This document shows positions 17,246 to 24,523 of a stretch of 64,000 nucleotides of DNA, in pieces. The translations under genes and the position numbers were made by a program. The notes beneath the pieces were generated by a model. It searched no databases. It worked only from the letters and a program-made list of their open reading frames with translations, and was not told the DNA's origin. Source of the stretch: an uncultured Myxococcales bacterium (lineage in GTDB: Bacteria; Myxococcota; Myxococcia; Myxococcales; Myxococcaceae); contig CALJKW010000069.1 of assembly GCA_937980205.1 (NCBI GenBank), forward strand, positions 186,001 through 250,000, read 5' to 3'. The stretch's first letter is position 1. Each line of letters begins with the position of its first letter.

Positions 17246-17303
17246 GGCGGGCAAGGTAGCATGTGACGGGATTTTCCAAGCCCGCCCGCTGTTGCCCCCT
17301 CCA

Positions 17304-18254
17304 ATGCGCGCAGTCCTCCTCGCCGTCAGCCTCATCGCGCCGTGCGCATTCGCCGAAGGGCAGGTGCTGCTCTTTCCTGCCATCGGCACTCCGCAGCAGG
17401 TGACGGTGTCGGGCCGGGTCTTCACGTCGCCGCTCAACTCGGGCTCGAACGTGATGTCGCGAAACCTGCGCTCACTGCTCGCGCCGAGCTTTGAGGGCGC
17501 GACTGTCGTGGTCCGCTACGCGGGCCAGAGCGCCGAGCTCATCAGCGGCCGCGACGGTCTCTTCGAGGTGACGTTCGTCGCGCCGAAGGACCAGCCGTTC
17601 GCCGTCGGCCTCGGCCAGGTGGAAGCGGCGGTGCGCGGCTGCTCGACCGGCATCGCCGGCGTCGACATCATCTCGCCCGACGCGCCGTTCTTCGTGATCA
17701 GCGACTTCGACGACACGCTCGCGGTGACGCAGGTGACGCGGCGCAGAGATCTGATCAAGCACGCGTTCACCGAAGACGGCGACACGCAGCCGCTCGTCGA
17801 GGGCATGCCGCAGTTGATGCGCTGCCTGCGCGAGGGGAAGAAGGAGCGCCCCGTCTTCGCGCTCGTCAGCGGCTCGCCGGTGCAGTTCGTGCCGCGCACG
17901 GCGCGGTTTCTCTTCAAGCACGACTTCCCCCCGTTCGGGCTCTACCTGCGGGAGATCGGCCCGAGCACGCTGTCCGACTACAAGCAGCCGATCATCCGCT
18001 CGCTGCTGAAGGCGGTGACCCAGCCGGTCGTCCTGGTCGGAGACTCCGGCGAGCGCGACCCCGAGATCTACGCGCAGATCCGCAAAGAGTTCCCCGACCG
18101 CGTGAAGGCGATCGCCATCCACGACGTCGGGCGGCTCGAAGACAAGGCGCGGGTGAAGGACATGCTCGTCTTCAAGCACCCGCGCGAGGTGATGCCCGAG
18201 CTCGCGAAGCAGGGCTTGTTGACGCAGGGGTGCTATGAGGCCGCCTTCCAGTAA
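17304..18254 (+). CDS. App1-type phosphatase domain protein, secreted
   Basis: The protein has 316 residues. MRAVLLAVSLIAPCAFAEG is a signal peptide. Residues about 25-125 are a beta-rich N-terminal domain. The catalytic part opens with FFVISDFDDTLAVTQVTRR, the DxDxT motif of the HAD-like App1/DUF2183 family (phosphatidate phosphatase activity in yeast App1). VLVGDSGERDPEIYAQI carries the second acidic motif. The protein may act on phospholipid or another phosphoester in the periplasm or outside. It is divergent from the PEGA kinase with a 58-base gap. ATG 17304 is chosen for the signal peptide. Confidence 0.88.
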   Translation: MRAVLLAVSLIAPCAFAEGQVLLFPAIGTPQQVTVSGRVFTSPLNSGSNVMSRNLRSLLAPSFEGATVVVRYAGQSAELISGRDGLFEVTFVAPKDQPFAVGLGQVEAAVRGCSTGIAGVDIISPDAPFFVISDFDDTLAVTQVTRRRDLIKHAFTEDGDTQPLVEGMPQLMRCLREGKKERPVFALVSGSPVQFVPRTARFLFKHDFPPFGLYLREIGPSTLSDYKQPIIRSLLKAVTQPVVLVGDSGERDPEIYAQIRKEFPDRVKAIAIHDVGRLEDKARVKDMLVFKHPREVMPELAKQGLLTQGCYEAAFQ

Positions 18255-18271
18255 CTGGGAGGGCAGGGCAC

Positions 18272-20374
18272 ATGGCGCATCGTTGGACCTTCTTCCGCGC
18301 AGGTGGTTTCGATCAGGTCCGCTTCGACACCGGCGCGGACTTCGCGGCGCTCTCCGAGCTCGACCCGAAGCTCTGGGTCGCGCTGAGCTGTCCGACGACG
18401 GGCATCGAGCTCGCGCCGCGCACGCTCGAGCTGCTCGACACCGACAAGGACGGCCGCGTCCGCCTGCCCGAAGTGCTCGCGGCGGTGAAGTGGACGGTGT
18501 CGATGCTGAAAGACCCCGAGCTGCTGGTGAAGGCGCCGGCGAAGCTCCCGCTCGACGCGATCGCCGACCCCAGCGTGCTCGCCTCCGCGAAGAAGATCCT
18601 CTCCGACCTCGGCCACCCCGACGACAAGGAGCTCTCGCCGGCGGACACCGCCGACACGGTGAAGATCATCGCCCGCACCCGGCTCAACGGCGACGGCGTG
18701 CTCCCGCCCGAGTCCGCCGGCGACGACGCCACCGCGGCCGCCGCCATCAAAGAGGTCATGGCCGTCTTCGGCTCCGCGAAGGACCTGAGCGGCCTCGAAG
18801 GCGCCGACGCCAAGTCCATCGACAAGTTCTTCGCCGAGGCCGCGAGCCTCGTCGACTGGTGGAAGCGCTCGCAGGGCGACGCGAAGGTCCTCCCGCTCGG
18901 AGACGCCACGCTCCCCGCCTGGGAAGCCCTCGAGGCCGTGCGCGGCAAGATCGACGACTTCTTCGCCCGCTGCGCCCTCGCCGCCATGGTCGAGCCGAAG
19001 CTCAGCCACGCGCTCAACCCGCCCGAGGCCGAGTGGGTGGCCCTCGCGCGCGAGCAGCTCTCGGGCACGCACGAGCGCCTCGCCAGCCTCCCGCTCGCGC
19101 TGGTGAAGCCGGGCGCCGCGCTGTCGCTGCAGAACGAGGTCAACCCGGCCTGGTCGGCGCGCATCAGCAAGTTCAGCGCGGCCTGCGTCGCGCCCCTCGG
19201 CGGCAACGGGAAAGAGCTCACCTTCGCGGCGTGGCAAGAGCTCAAAGAGCGCCTGGGCGCGCACGGCGACTGGCTCGCGACCCGGCCCAAGACCGCCGTC
19301 GACAAGCTCGGCCTGCCGCGCCTCAAAGAGCTCGTCGAAGGTCCCGCGTTCGCCACGCTGCAGGGCCTGCTCGCGAAAGAGAAGGCCATCGAGCCCGAGG
19401 TGAAGGCCATCACCTCGGTCGACCGCCTCGCCCACTACGTCCGCGACCTGAAGACGCTGCTCGAGAACTTCGTCTCCTTCCGCGACTTCTACTCGCGCAC
19501 GCGCAAGGCCACGTTCCAGGCCGGCACGCTGTACCTCGACAGCCGGAGCATGGATCTGTGCCTCGAGGTCGAGGACATCGCGAAGCACGCCGCGCTCGCC
19601 GCCCAGTCGTACGCCTTCCTCGCGTACTGCGAGTGCAAGCGAAGCGGCGGCGAGAAGATGAACATCGTGGCCGCCTTCACCGGGGGCGACGCCGACTTCC
19701 TCACCGTCGGCCGCAACGGCGTCTTCTTCGATCGCCACGGCAAGGACTGGGACGCCCACGTCGTGAAGCTCGTCGAAGCGCCCATCTCCGTCCGCCAGGC
19801 GTTCTTCGCGCCGTACAAGCGCCTCGCCCGCTTCATCACCGAGCAGATCGAAAAGTTCGCCGCCTCGAAGGACAAGGAGGCCGACGCCGCCCTCACCACC
19901 GGCGTCGCCGGCGCCGCCGAGCCGAAGCCCAAGACGCCGTTCGACGTCGCGAAGTTCGCCGGCATCTTCGCGGCGATCGGCCTCGCGGTCGGCTCGATCG
20001 GCACTGCGCTGAGCGCCGCCGCGGCCGGCCTCTTCGGGCTGCCCTGGTGGCAGATCCCGCTGGCGCTCGCCGCCGCGCTCGTCGTCATCTCGACGCCTTC
20101 GATGCTGCTCGCCGGCATGAAGCTGCGCCTGAGGAACCTGGCGCCCCTGCTCGATGCCTGTGGCTGGGCCATCAACTCGCGCGTCCACATCAGCATCCCG
20201 TTCGGAGCGACGCTCACGCAGCTGCCCAAGCTGCCGCCGAACTCCAGCCGCTCGCTGCACGATCCGTTCGCGCCGCGGCCGCGCATCTGGCCCTGGGTGC
20301 TCGGTCTCGCCGTCCTCGGAGGTCTCGGTTGGTGGCTCTACACGAATGGGTACCTCGCCAAATGGCTCCCGTAA
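18272..20374 (+). CDS. Large membrane-anchored protein with EF-hand-like loops
   Basis: The protein has 700 residues. The soluble N-terminal about 550 residues include two calcium-loop-like sequences: DTDKDGRVRLPE (about residues 54-65), a near-perfect EF-hand loop, and TRLNGDGVLPPES (about 137). C-terminal hydrophobic segments (FAGIFAAIGLAVGSIGTAL, IPLALAAALVVISTPSMLLAG and WPWVLGLAVLGGLGWWL) anchor it in the membrane. There is no signal peptide, so the large domain is probably cytoplasmic. I do not recognise the family. Its last 13 bases overlap the start of the next lipoprotein gene, and it follows the App1-type gene by 17 bases, suggesting one operon. Confidence 0.82.
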   Translation: MAHRWTFFRAGGFDQVRFDTGADFAALSELDPKLWVALSCPTTGIELAPRTLELLDTDKDGRVRLPEVLAAVKWTVSMLKDPELLVKAPAKLPLDAIADPSVLASAKKILSDLGHPDDKELSPADTADTVKIIARTRLNGDGVLPPESAGDDATAAAAIKEVMAVFGSAKDLSGLEGADAKSIDKFFAEAASLVDWWKRSQGDAKVLPLGDATLPAWEALEAVRGKIDDFFARCALAAMVEPKLSHALNPPEAEWVALAREQLSGTHERLASLPLALVKPGAALSLQNEVNPAWSARISKFSAACVAPLGGNGKELTFAAWQELKERLGAHGDWLATRPKTAVDKLGLPRLKELVEGPAFATLQGLLAKEKAIEPEVKAITSVDRLAHYVRDLKTLLENFVSFRDFYSRTRKATFQAGTLYLDSRSMDLCLEVEDIAKHAALAAQSYAFLAYCECKRSGGEKMNIVAAFTGGDADFLTVGRNGVFFDRHGKDWDAHVVKLVEAPISVRQAFFAPYKRLARFITEQIEKFAASKDKEADAALTTGVAGAAEPKPKTPFDVAKFAGIFAAIGLAVGSIGTALSAAAAGLFGLPWWQIPLALAAALVVISTPSMLLAGMKLRLRNLAPLLDACGWAINSRVHISIPFGATLTQLPKLPPNSSRSLHDPFAPRPRIWPWVLGLAVLGGLGWWLYTNGYLAKWLP

Positions 20375-21108
20375 GACACGCGCTCGCGGCGCTGCTGCTG
20401 CTCGTCGCCTGCAAGAATGAAAAGGCCACGACTGCGCCCGCGCCGGCCGACAAGCCGAAGCCCGTGGAGCAATTCAAGCCGCTCACGAACGAGGCCGACG
20501 ACACGTTCAAGATCGCTCCGTTCACCCCGCTCGGGCCCGCTGTCCCCGACGACGTGAAGCGCATCGAGCTCAACGGAGACACCGCGCCGGAGACCGCGCC
20601 GCGCGTGCTGCTCGTCCCGCTGGGAGACACCTACCTCGCGCAGGTGACTCCGCTGCTCGCGGCGCTCGACGACGCGGGCTCCGAGGTGTGGCTCAAGCAC
20701 CCCGACCTGAACCTCGCGTACAAGGTCGAGCTGCGCGACGAGAAGGCCTGGCAGGACTGGATCGACGAGCCGGTGCCCGGAAAGCTGCGCGTCATCCACC
20801 GCGCCGACGGCTTCGAGCTGCAGACGAACATGGGCAAGCTGCCCGGCACCGATCCGAACGGGCCGTCGGTTCCCGTGCGCGGCGGCCGCATGGATCTGCC
20901 GACCCTGCGCAAGGGCTTCGAGCGCGTGAAGACCCGCTTCAAGGACGCGCCCGACGTGTGCTTCGCCCCATCGATGGGCCTCAGCGTGAGCGACATCGCG
21001 AGCGCGCTCGCCGCGAACTACCCGACGGCAGACGAGCCGATCTTCGGTCAGCTGTGCCTCGTCTACCCGCGCCCCGGCACGCGGGCGTCACGCGACGCCG
21101 GGAAGTGA
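20362..21108 (+). CDS. Putative lipoprotein, coupled to the preceding membrane protein
   Basis: The protein has 248 residues and starts inside the end of the preceding gene. MAPVRHALAALLLLVACKNEK is a lipoprotein signal with lipobox LVAC. The mature part begins with a low-complexity spacer (TTAPAPADKPKPVEQ) and continues as an alpha/beta domain with PRVLLVPLGDTYLAQVTPLLAAL, resembling ExbD/TolR-style periplasmic domains in pattern only. Two cysteines near the C terminus may pair. The 13-base overlap points to translational coupling, so the two products may form a complex across the envelope (inference). Function unknown. Confidence 0.8.
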   Translation: MAPVRHALAALLLLVACKNEKATTAPAPADKPKPVEQFKPLTNEADDTFKIAPFTPLGPAVPDDVKRIELNGDTAPETAPRVLLVPLGDTYLAQVTPLLAALDDAGSEVWLKHPDLNLAYKVELRDEKAWQDWIDEPVPGKLRVIHRADGFELQTNMGKLPGTDPNGPSVPVRGGRMDLPTLRKGFERVKTRFKDAPDVCFAPSMGLSVSDIASALAANYPTADEPIFGQLCLVYPRPGTRASRDAGK

Positions 21109-21519
21109 GAACCGCAGCGAGCGGACGATCAGCTCGACGGTCTCCGTCTCCAGGTTCTCGCTGCCCTTGCGGCACACGTACGTCGCGAGCGCGAAGCTCG
21201 TGCCGTCGGAGACGCTCCACACGCGGATGAAGTCTTCACCGTGCACGTACGTGCAGACGGCGCCGCGCAGCGCCTCGGTGTCGAAGTAGCTCGCCTCGGT
21301 CGGAGCGCCGAGCTGGTTCGCCTCGGCCATCGTCTGGATGATGTCGCGCAGGTCGGTGACGCTCGGCTTCTCCCACGTGGCGTTCGGAGCGATCGAGATC
21401 TGCACGGCGCCGACTCCACCCACCGAGTCCGCGAGCGTGAACGCGTCACCGGGCTGCTCGATGCGCGCCCAGTCGGGCGGCACCTGCACCTCGAAGCCCT
21501 CGCCGCGAACGGTCTTCAT
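21088..21519 (-). CDS. Hypothetical protein, DcrB/PsbP-like pattern
   Basis: The 143-residue protein opens MKTVRGEGFEVQVPPDW, with a following strand-rich core containing ALRGAVCTYVHGEDFIRVWSV. The pattern resembles small DcrB/PsbP-like beta-sheet domains, but this is a weak resemblance. No signal peptide is visible. Its 3' end overlaps the convergent lipoprotein gene by 21 bases. It lies 14 bases after the small cysteine-rich lipoprotein gene on the same strand, so the two may be co-transcribed. Confidence 0.7.
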   Translation of the reverse strand: MKTVRGEGFEVQVPPDWARIEQPGDAFTLADSVGGVGAVQISIAPNATWEKPSVTDLRDIIQTMAEANQLGAPTEASYFDTEALRGAVCTYVHGEDFIRVWSVSDGTSFALATYVCRKGSENLETETVELIVRSLRFSLPGVA

Positions 21520-21533
21520 CTTCTACGCAGCCT

Positions 21534-21872
21534 TCACGGCCCCACGCAGACCGTCGAGTCCGAGCCGCGAACGTTCTCGCACCGGTACCCGCTGCGGCAG
21601 TCGCGCGTGCTGTTGCACTGCCGGTAGCAGCCGTGCGTGTCGTTGTTGATGCCCTCGCGGATGCAGACCGAGCCCGTCGGACAGGAGTTCGGGTCACCGA
21701 GGGTGCACGTCGTCGAGCAGTAGCCGCCGGGCCAGCCGTTGCCGTTGAGGCACGAGCGGCCGAGACAGTCCGACGGAGTCGTGCACGGATCTCCGATCGT
21801 GGGGCCGCAGGCGCCAAGAAGCAGTCCGCATCCCACCAGCACCAGTGACAGCAGCAGGCCTCGCACCTTCAC
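21534..21872 (-). CDS. Small cysteine-rich lipoprotein
   Basis: The 112-residue protein starts at GTG 21872. MKVRGLLLSLVLVGCGLLLGAC is a lipoprotein signal with two candidate lipobox cysteines (LVGC and LGAC). The mature part has 14 or so cysteines in modules such as TPSDCLGRSC and STRDCRSGYRC, the same style as the genes at 1-1110 and 9231-10352. Function unknown. It is divergent from the acyl-CoA dehydrogenase gene with a 37-base gap. Confidence 0.83.
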   Translation of the reverse strand: MKVRGLLLSLVLVGCGLLLGACGPTIGDPCTTPSDCLGRSCLNGNGWPGGYCSTTCTLGDPNSCPTGSVCIREGINNDTHGCYRQCNSTRDCRSGYRCENVRGSDSTVCVGP

Positions 21873-21909
21873 GGTGCTGCCTCCCTATGGTACGGGCCTC
21901 GCCTTGTCC

Positions 21910-23679
21910 ATGGCTGACACGAATCCAACTGGTGGTGAGTTTCTCCTTCGCGAAGTGGGCCACAGCCGCATCATGGCGCCCGAGCACTTCACTGCAGAGC
22001 AGAAGGCCTATTACGAGACGGCCTTCGCGTTCTCGCGCAACGAGGTGCTGCCGAAGAGCGCGCAGATCGAAGGCAAGGACTTCAAGCTGCTCCGCGACCT
22101 CTTGAAGAAGGCCGGTGAGATCGGCCTGCTCGGCATCGAGATCCCCGAGGAGCACGGAGGCCTCGCTCTCGGCGTCACCACCTCCTGCATGGTCGCCGAG
22201 GCCAAGACGCTGCACGGCAGCTGGAGCGTCACCTTCGGAGGCCACACCGGCATCGGCTCGCTCCCGATGGTGTGGTACGGCACGCCCGAGCAGAAGGCGA
22301 AGTACCTGCCCAAGGTCGCCACCGGCGAGTGGGTCTGCGCGTACGCGCTCACCGAGTCGGTCAGCGGCTCCGACGCGCTCGGCGCGAAGACGAAGGCCGT
22401 GAAGAGCGCCGACGGCAAGCACTGGATCCTGAACGGGTCGAAGCAGTTCATCACCAACGCCGGCTTCGCCGACCTGTTCATGGTCTTCGCCAAGGTCGAC
22501 GGCGAGAAGTTCACCTGCTTCATCGTCGAGCGGAACACGCCCGGCCTCACCGTCGGCCCCGAGGAGCACAAGATGGGCCTGCGCGGCTCGTCGACCTGTC
22601 CGCTCGTGTTCGAGGACGCGAAGGTCCCGGTCGAGAACGTCCTCGGAGAGATCGGCAAAGGCCACAAGATCGCCTTCAACGTGCTCAACCACGGGCGCCT
22701 GAAGCTCGGCGTCGGCGTGCTCGGCGGCATGAAGCTGCAGATGCAGAACGTCGCCGCCTACGCGAAGGACCGGAAGCAGTTCGCGACGCCGATCATCCAG
22801 TTCGGCCTCATCCGCGAGAAGCTCGCGCGCATGGCCGTCGCGATCTACGCGACCGAGTCGATGGCGTACCGCACCAGCGGGCTCATCGACGCGAGGCTGG
22901 AGAAAGAGGACAAGACGGCGCACGACTTCGACGCCAAGACGCAGAAGGCGATCGAGGAGTTCGCGATCGAGTCGTCGATTCTCAAGGTATTCGGAAGCGA
23001 AGCCCTGGCCCTCGTCACCGACGACGCCGTGCAGATCCACGGCGGCTACGGCTACATCGAGGAGTACCCGGTCGAGCGCGCCTACCGCGACGCGCGCATC
23101 AACCGCATCTTCGAGGGCACGAACGAGATCAACCGCATGCTGATCACCGGCATGCTGCTCAAGCGGACCATGAAGGGCGAGCTGCCGACGTTCGACCTCG
23201 CCGGCACCGTGGCCGAAGAGCTCGAGACGAAGGCGCTGCCGAAGTCGAAGGGCAACGACGCGCTCGCCAACGAGACGGTCGCCGCGGAGTACCTCAAGCG
23301 CATGGCGCTGTACTCGCTCAAGGTCGCGGCCGAGACGTTCGGCCTCGAGCTCGAGAAGCAGCAGGTCGTGCTGTCGGCCATCTCGGACATCATGATGGAC
23401 GCGTACGCGCTCGACTCGATGATCAGCCGCACGCGCCAGTCGGCGACGGGCGGGGCGCTCGACCCGGTGCGCGTCGCGATGATCCGCCTGTTCACCGCGA
23501 CGGCCCACGCGCGCTGCTTCGAGTCCGCGCGCCGCGTGATGACGACGGCAGGGAAGGGCGCCGCGATCGAGAAGCTGCGCGCGCTGCAGGTCGTCAGCGA
23601 CCACAACTACGGCGAGCTGGTGGAGACCGTCGCCGCCGCGGTGGACGCCAAGAACGGCTACCCGTTCGCGATCGCCTAG
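21910..23679 (+). CDS. Acyl-CoA dehydrogenase, long form
   Basis: The 589-residue flavoenzyme introduces a trans-2 double bond into acyl-CoA in fatty-acid beta-oxidation. Core motifs are ALTESVSGSDALGAKTKAV (FAD/substrate loop), KQFITNAGFADLF, and the C-terminal QIHGGYGYIEEYPVERAYRD followed by INRIFEGTNEINRM, whose FEGTNE Glu is the expected catalytic base in the VLCAD-like group. About 170 residues beyond the usual core form a helical C-terminal extension, as in VLCAD/ACAD9-type enzymes. I chose ATG 21910 because the frame upstream runs through the divergent lipoprotein gene. It is a single-gene unit here, with no neighbouring thiolase or hydratase. Confidence 0.95.
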   Translation: MADTNPTGGEFLLREVGHSRIMAPEHFTAEQKAYYETAFAFSRNEVLPKSAQIEGKDFKLLRDLLKKAGEIGLLGIEIPEEHGGLALGVTTSCMVAEAKTLHGSWSVTFGGHTGIGSLPMVWYGTPEQKAKYLPKVATGEWVCAYALTESVSGSDALGAKTKAVKSADGKHWILNGSKQFITNAGFADLFMVFAKVDGEKFTCFIVERNTPGLTVGPEEHKMGLRGSSTCPLVFEDAKVPVENVLGEIGKGHKIAFNVLNHGRLKLGVGVLGGMKLQMQNVAAYAKDRKQFATPIIQFGLIREKLARMAVAIYATESMAYRTSGLIDARLEKEDKTAHDFDAKTQKAIEEFAIESSILKVFGSEALALVTDDAVQIHGGYGYIEEYPVERAYRDARINRIFEGTNEINRMLITGMLLKRTMKGELPTFDLAGTVAEELETKALPKSKGNDALANETVAAEYLKRMALYSLKVAAETFGLELEKQQVVLSAISDIMMDAYALDSMISRTRQSATGGALDPVRVAMIRLFTATAHARCFESARRVMTTAGKGAAIEKLRALQVVSDHNYGELVETVAAAVDAKNGYPFAIA

Positions 23680-23697
23680 GTCCCTTCAGGTCCGAAA

Positions 23698-23721
23698 ATT
23701 CGCCGAAAAATACCGGCGAAT
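23698..23721. terminator. Possible hairpin after acyl-CoA dehydrogenase
   Basis: ATTCGCCG and CGGCGAAT form a perfect 8-bp stem with an 8-base A-rich loop, starting 18 bases after the stop at 23679. No T-run follows on the plus strand, so this is at best a factor-dependent or weak terminator. Confidence 0.4.
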
Positions 23722-23782
23722 CGTCAACGAACCGGACACCTCGAAGCCGAAACGCGCGCGTGACTGTGGGGAAAACTCCCGC

Positions 23783-24400
23783 ATGCCCACGCCCGCTCAC
23801 GCCGCCAACTTCGCTGGCCCGCTCTCGAGCCCGCCGCAGGCTCGCATCCGCCTCACGCCGCCGGCGCCGAAGGCGATCCCCGAGAACAAGTACGTGCTCG
23901 CCGACTCGGCGCTGCGCGCGCTGCTCGACGAGTTCCTGACCCGCAACGGCAACCGCGTTCGCCTGTCCCGCATCGAGCTCGAGAACGTCGGGCCCGACGG
24001 CGAGGCGCTCGACAACACGCACGTCGGCGTCGAAGGCATTCTGCTCAAGCCGATCGAGGGCCAAGGCTACGACCGCATCGACGTGAGCCTCGGCTGGTCG
24101 CAGAAGCTCGGCTTCCGCGAGGGCTGCACGACGACGCGCGTGATGGTGCCGCCGGGCGGACCGTTCTTCGCGATCGACACGGGCCTGTGCCTCACCATCG
24201 AGCGGCTGATCCAGACGCTGAAGAACCGCGGCCGCCCGTCGCGCCACTTCCACCACATCGTCTTCCACTACGCGGACGGTCGGAAGGATCACCCGGTGTG
24301 GAGCATCGACTTCACGCGGCACCGCGCGCTGTTCGGCCCGCGCCGCGAGAAGGCGACGATCGACGACGTGACCGGAGAGGCGAGCTTCTCGATTCTCTAG
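23783..24400 (+). CDS. Hypothetical protein, unrecognised
   Basis: The 205-residue protein has no signal peptide and no membrane segment. A flexible N terminus (about residues 1-35, Pro/Ala-rich) precedes an alpha/beta domain containing GYDRIDVSLGWSQKLGFREG and FHHIVFHYADGRKDHPVW. The latter is rich in His and aromatic residues and could bind a metal, but no known motif is met. The ATG follows GGGGAAAACTCCCGC, a usable ribosome-binding site. Gene stands alone between two hairpins. Function unknown. Confidence 0.72.
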   Translation: MPTPAHAANFAGPLSSPPQARIRLTPPAPKAIPENKYVLADSALRALLDEFLTRNGNRVRLSRIELENVGPDGEALDNTHVGVEGILLKPIEGQGYDRIDVSLGWSQKLGFREGCTTTRVMVPPGGPFFAIDTGLCLTIERLIQTLKNRGRPSRHFHHIVFHYADGRKDHPVWSIDFTRHRALFGPRREKATIDDVTGEASFSIL

Positions 24401-24457
24401 AGGCGGGTTCGCAGCGCAGGTCGCGTCGAGTGGTGCGCGCTGGGGTAGGGTGCGGTC

Positions 24458-24479
24458 TCGGCGCGCCGTGAGGCGCCGA
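24458..24479. other. Inverted repeat between two genes
   Basis: TCGGCGC and GCGCCGA form a 7-bp stem with an 8-base loop, 57 bases after the stop at 24400 and 45 bases before the start at 24524. There is no T-run. It could be a transcription-end hairpin of the upstream gene or part of the leader of the secreted-protein gene that follows. Confidence 0.35.
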
Positions 24480-24523
24480 AGACGCGGAAGCCGCTCTCCG
24501 CCGCAGCGCGAAAGGACGAAGAG

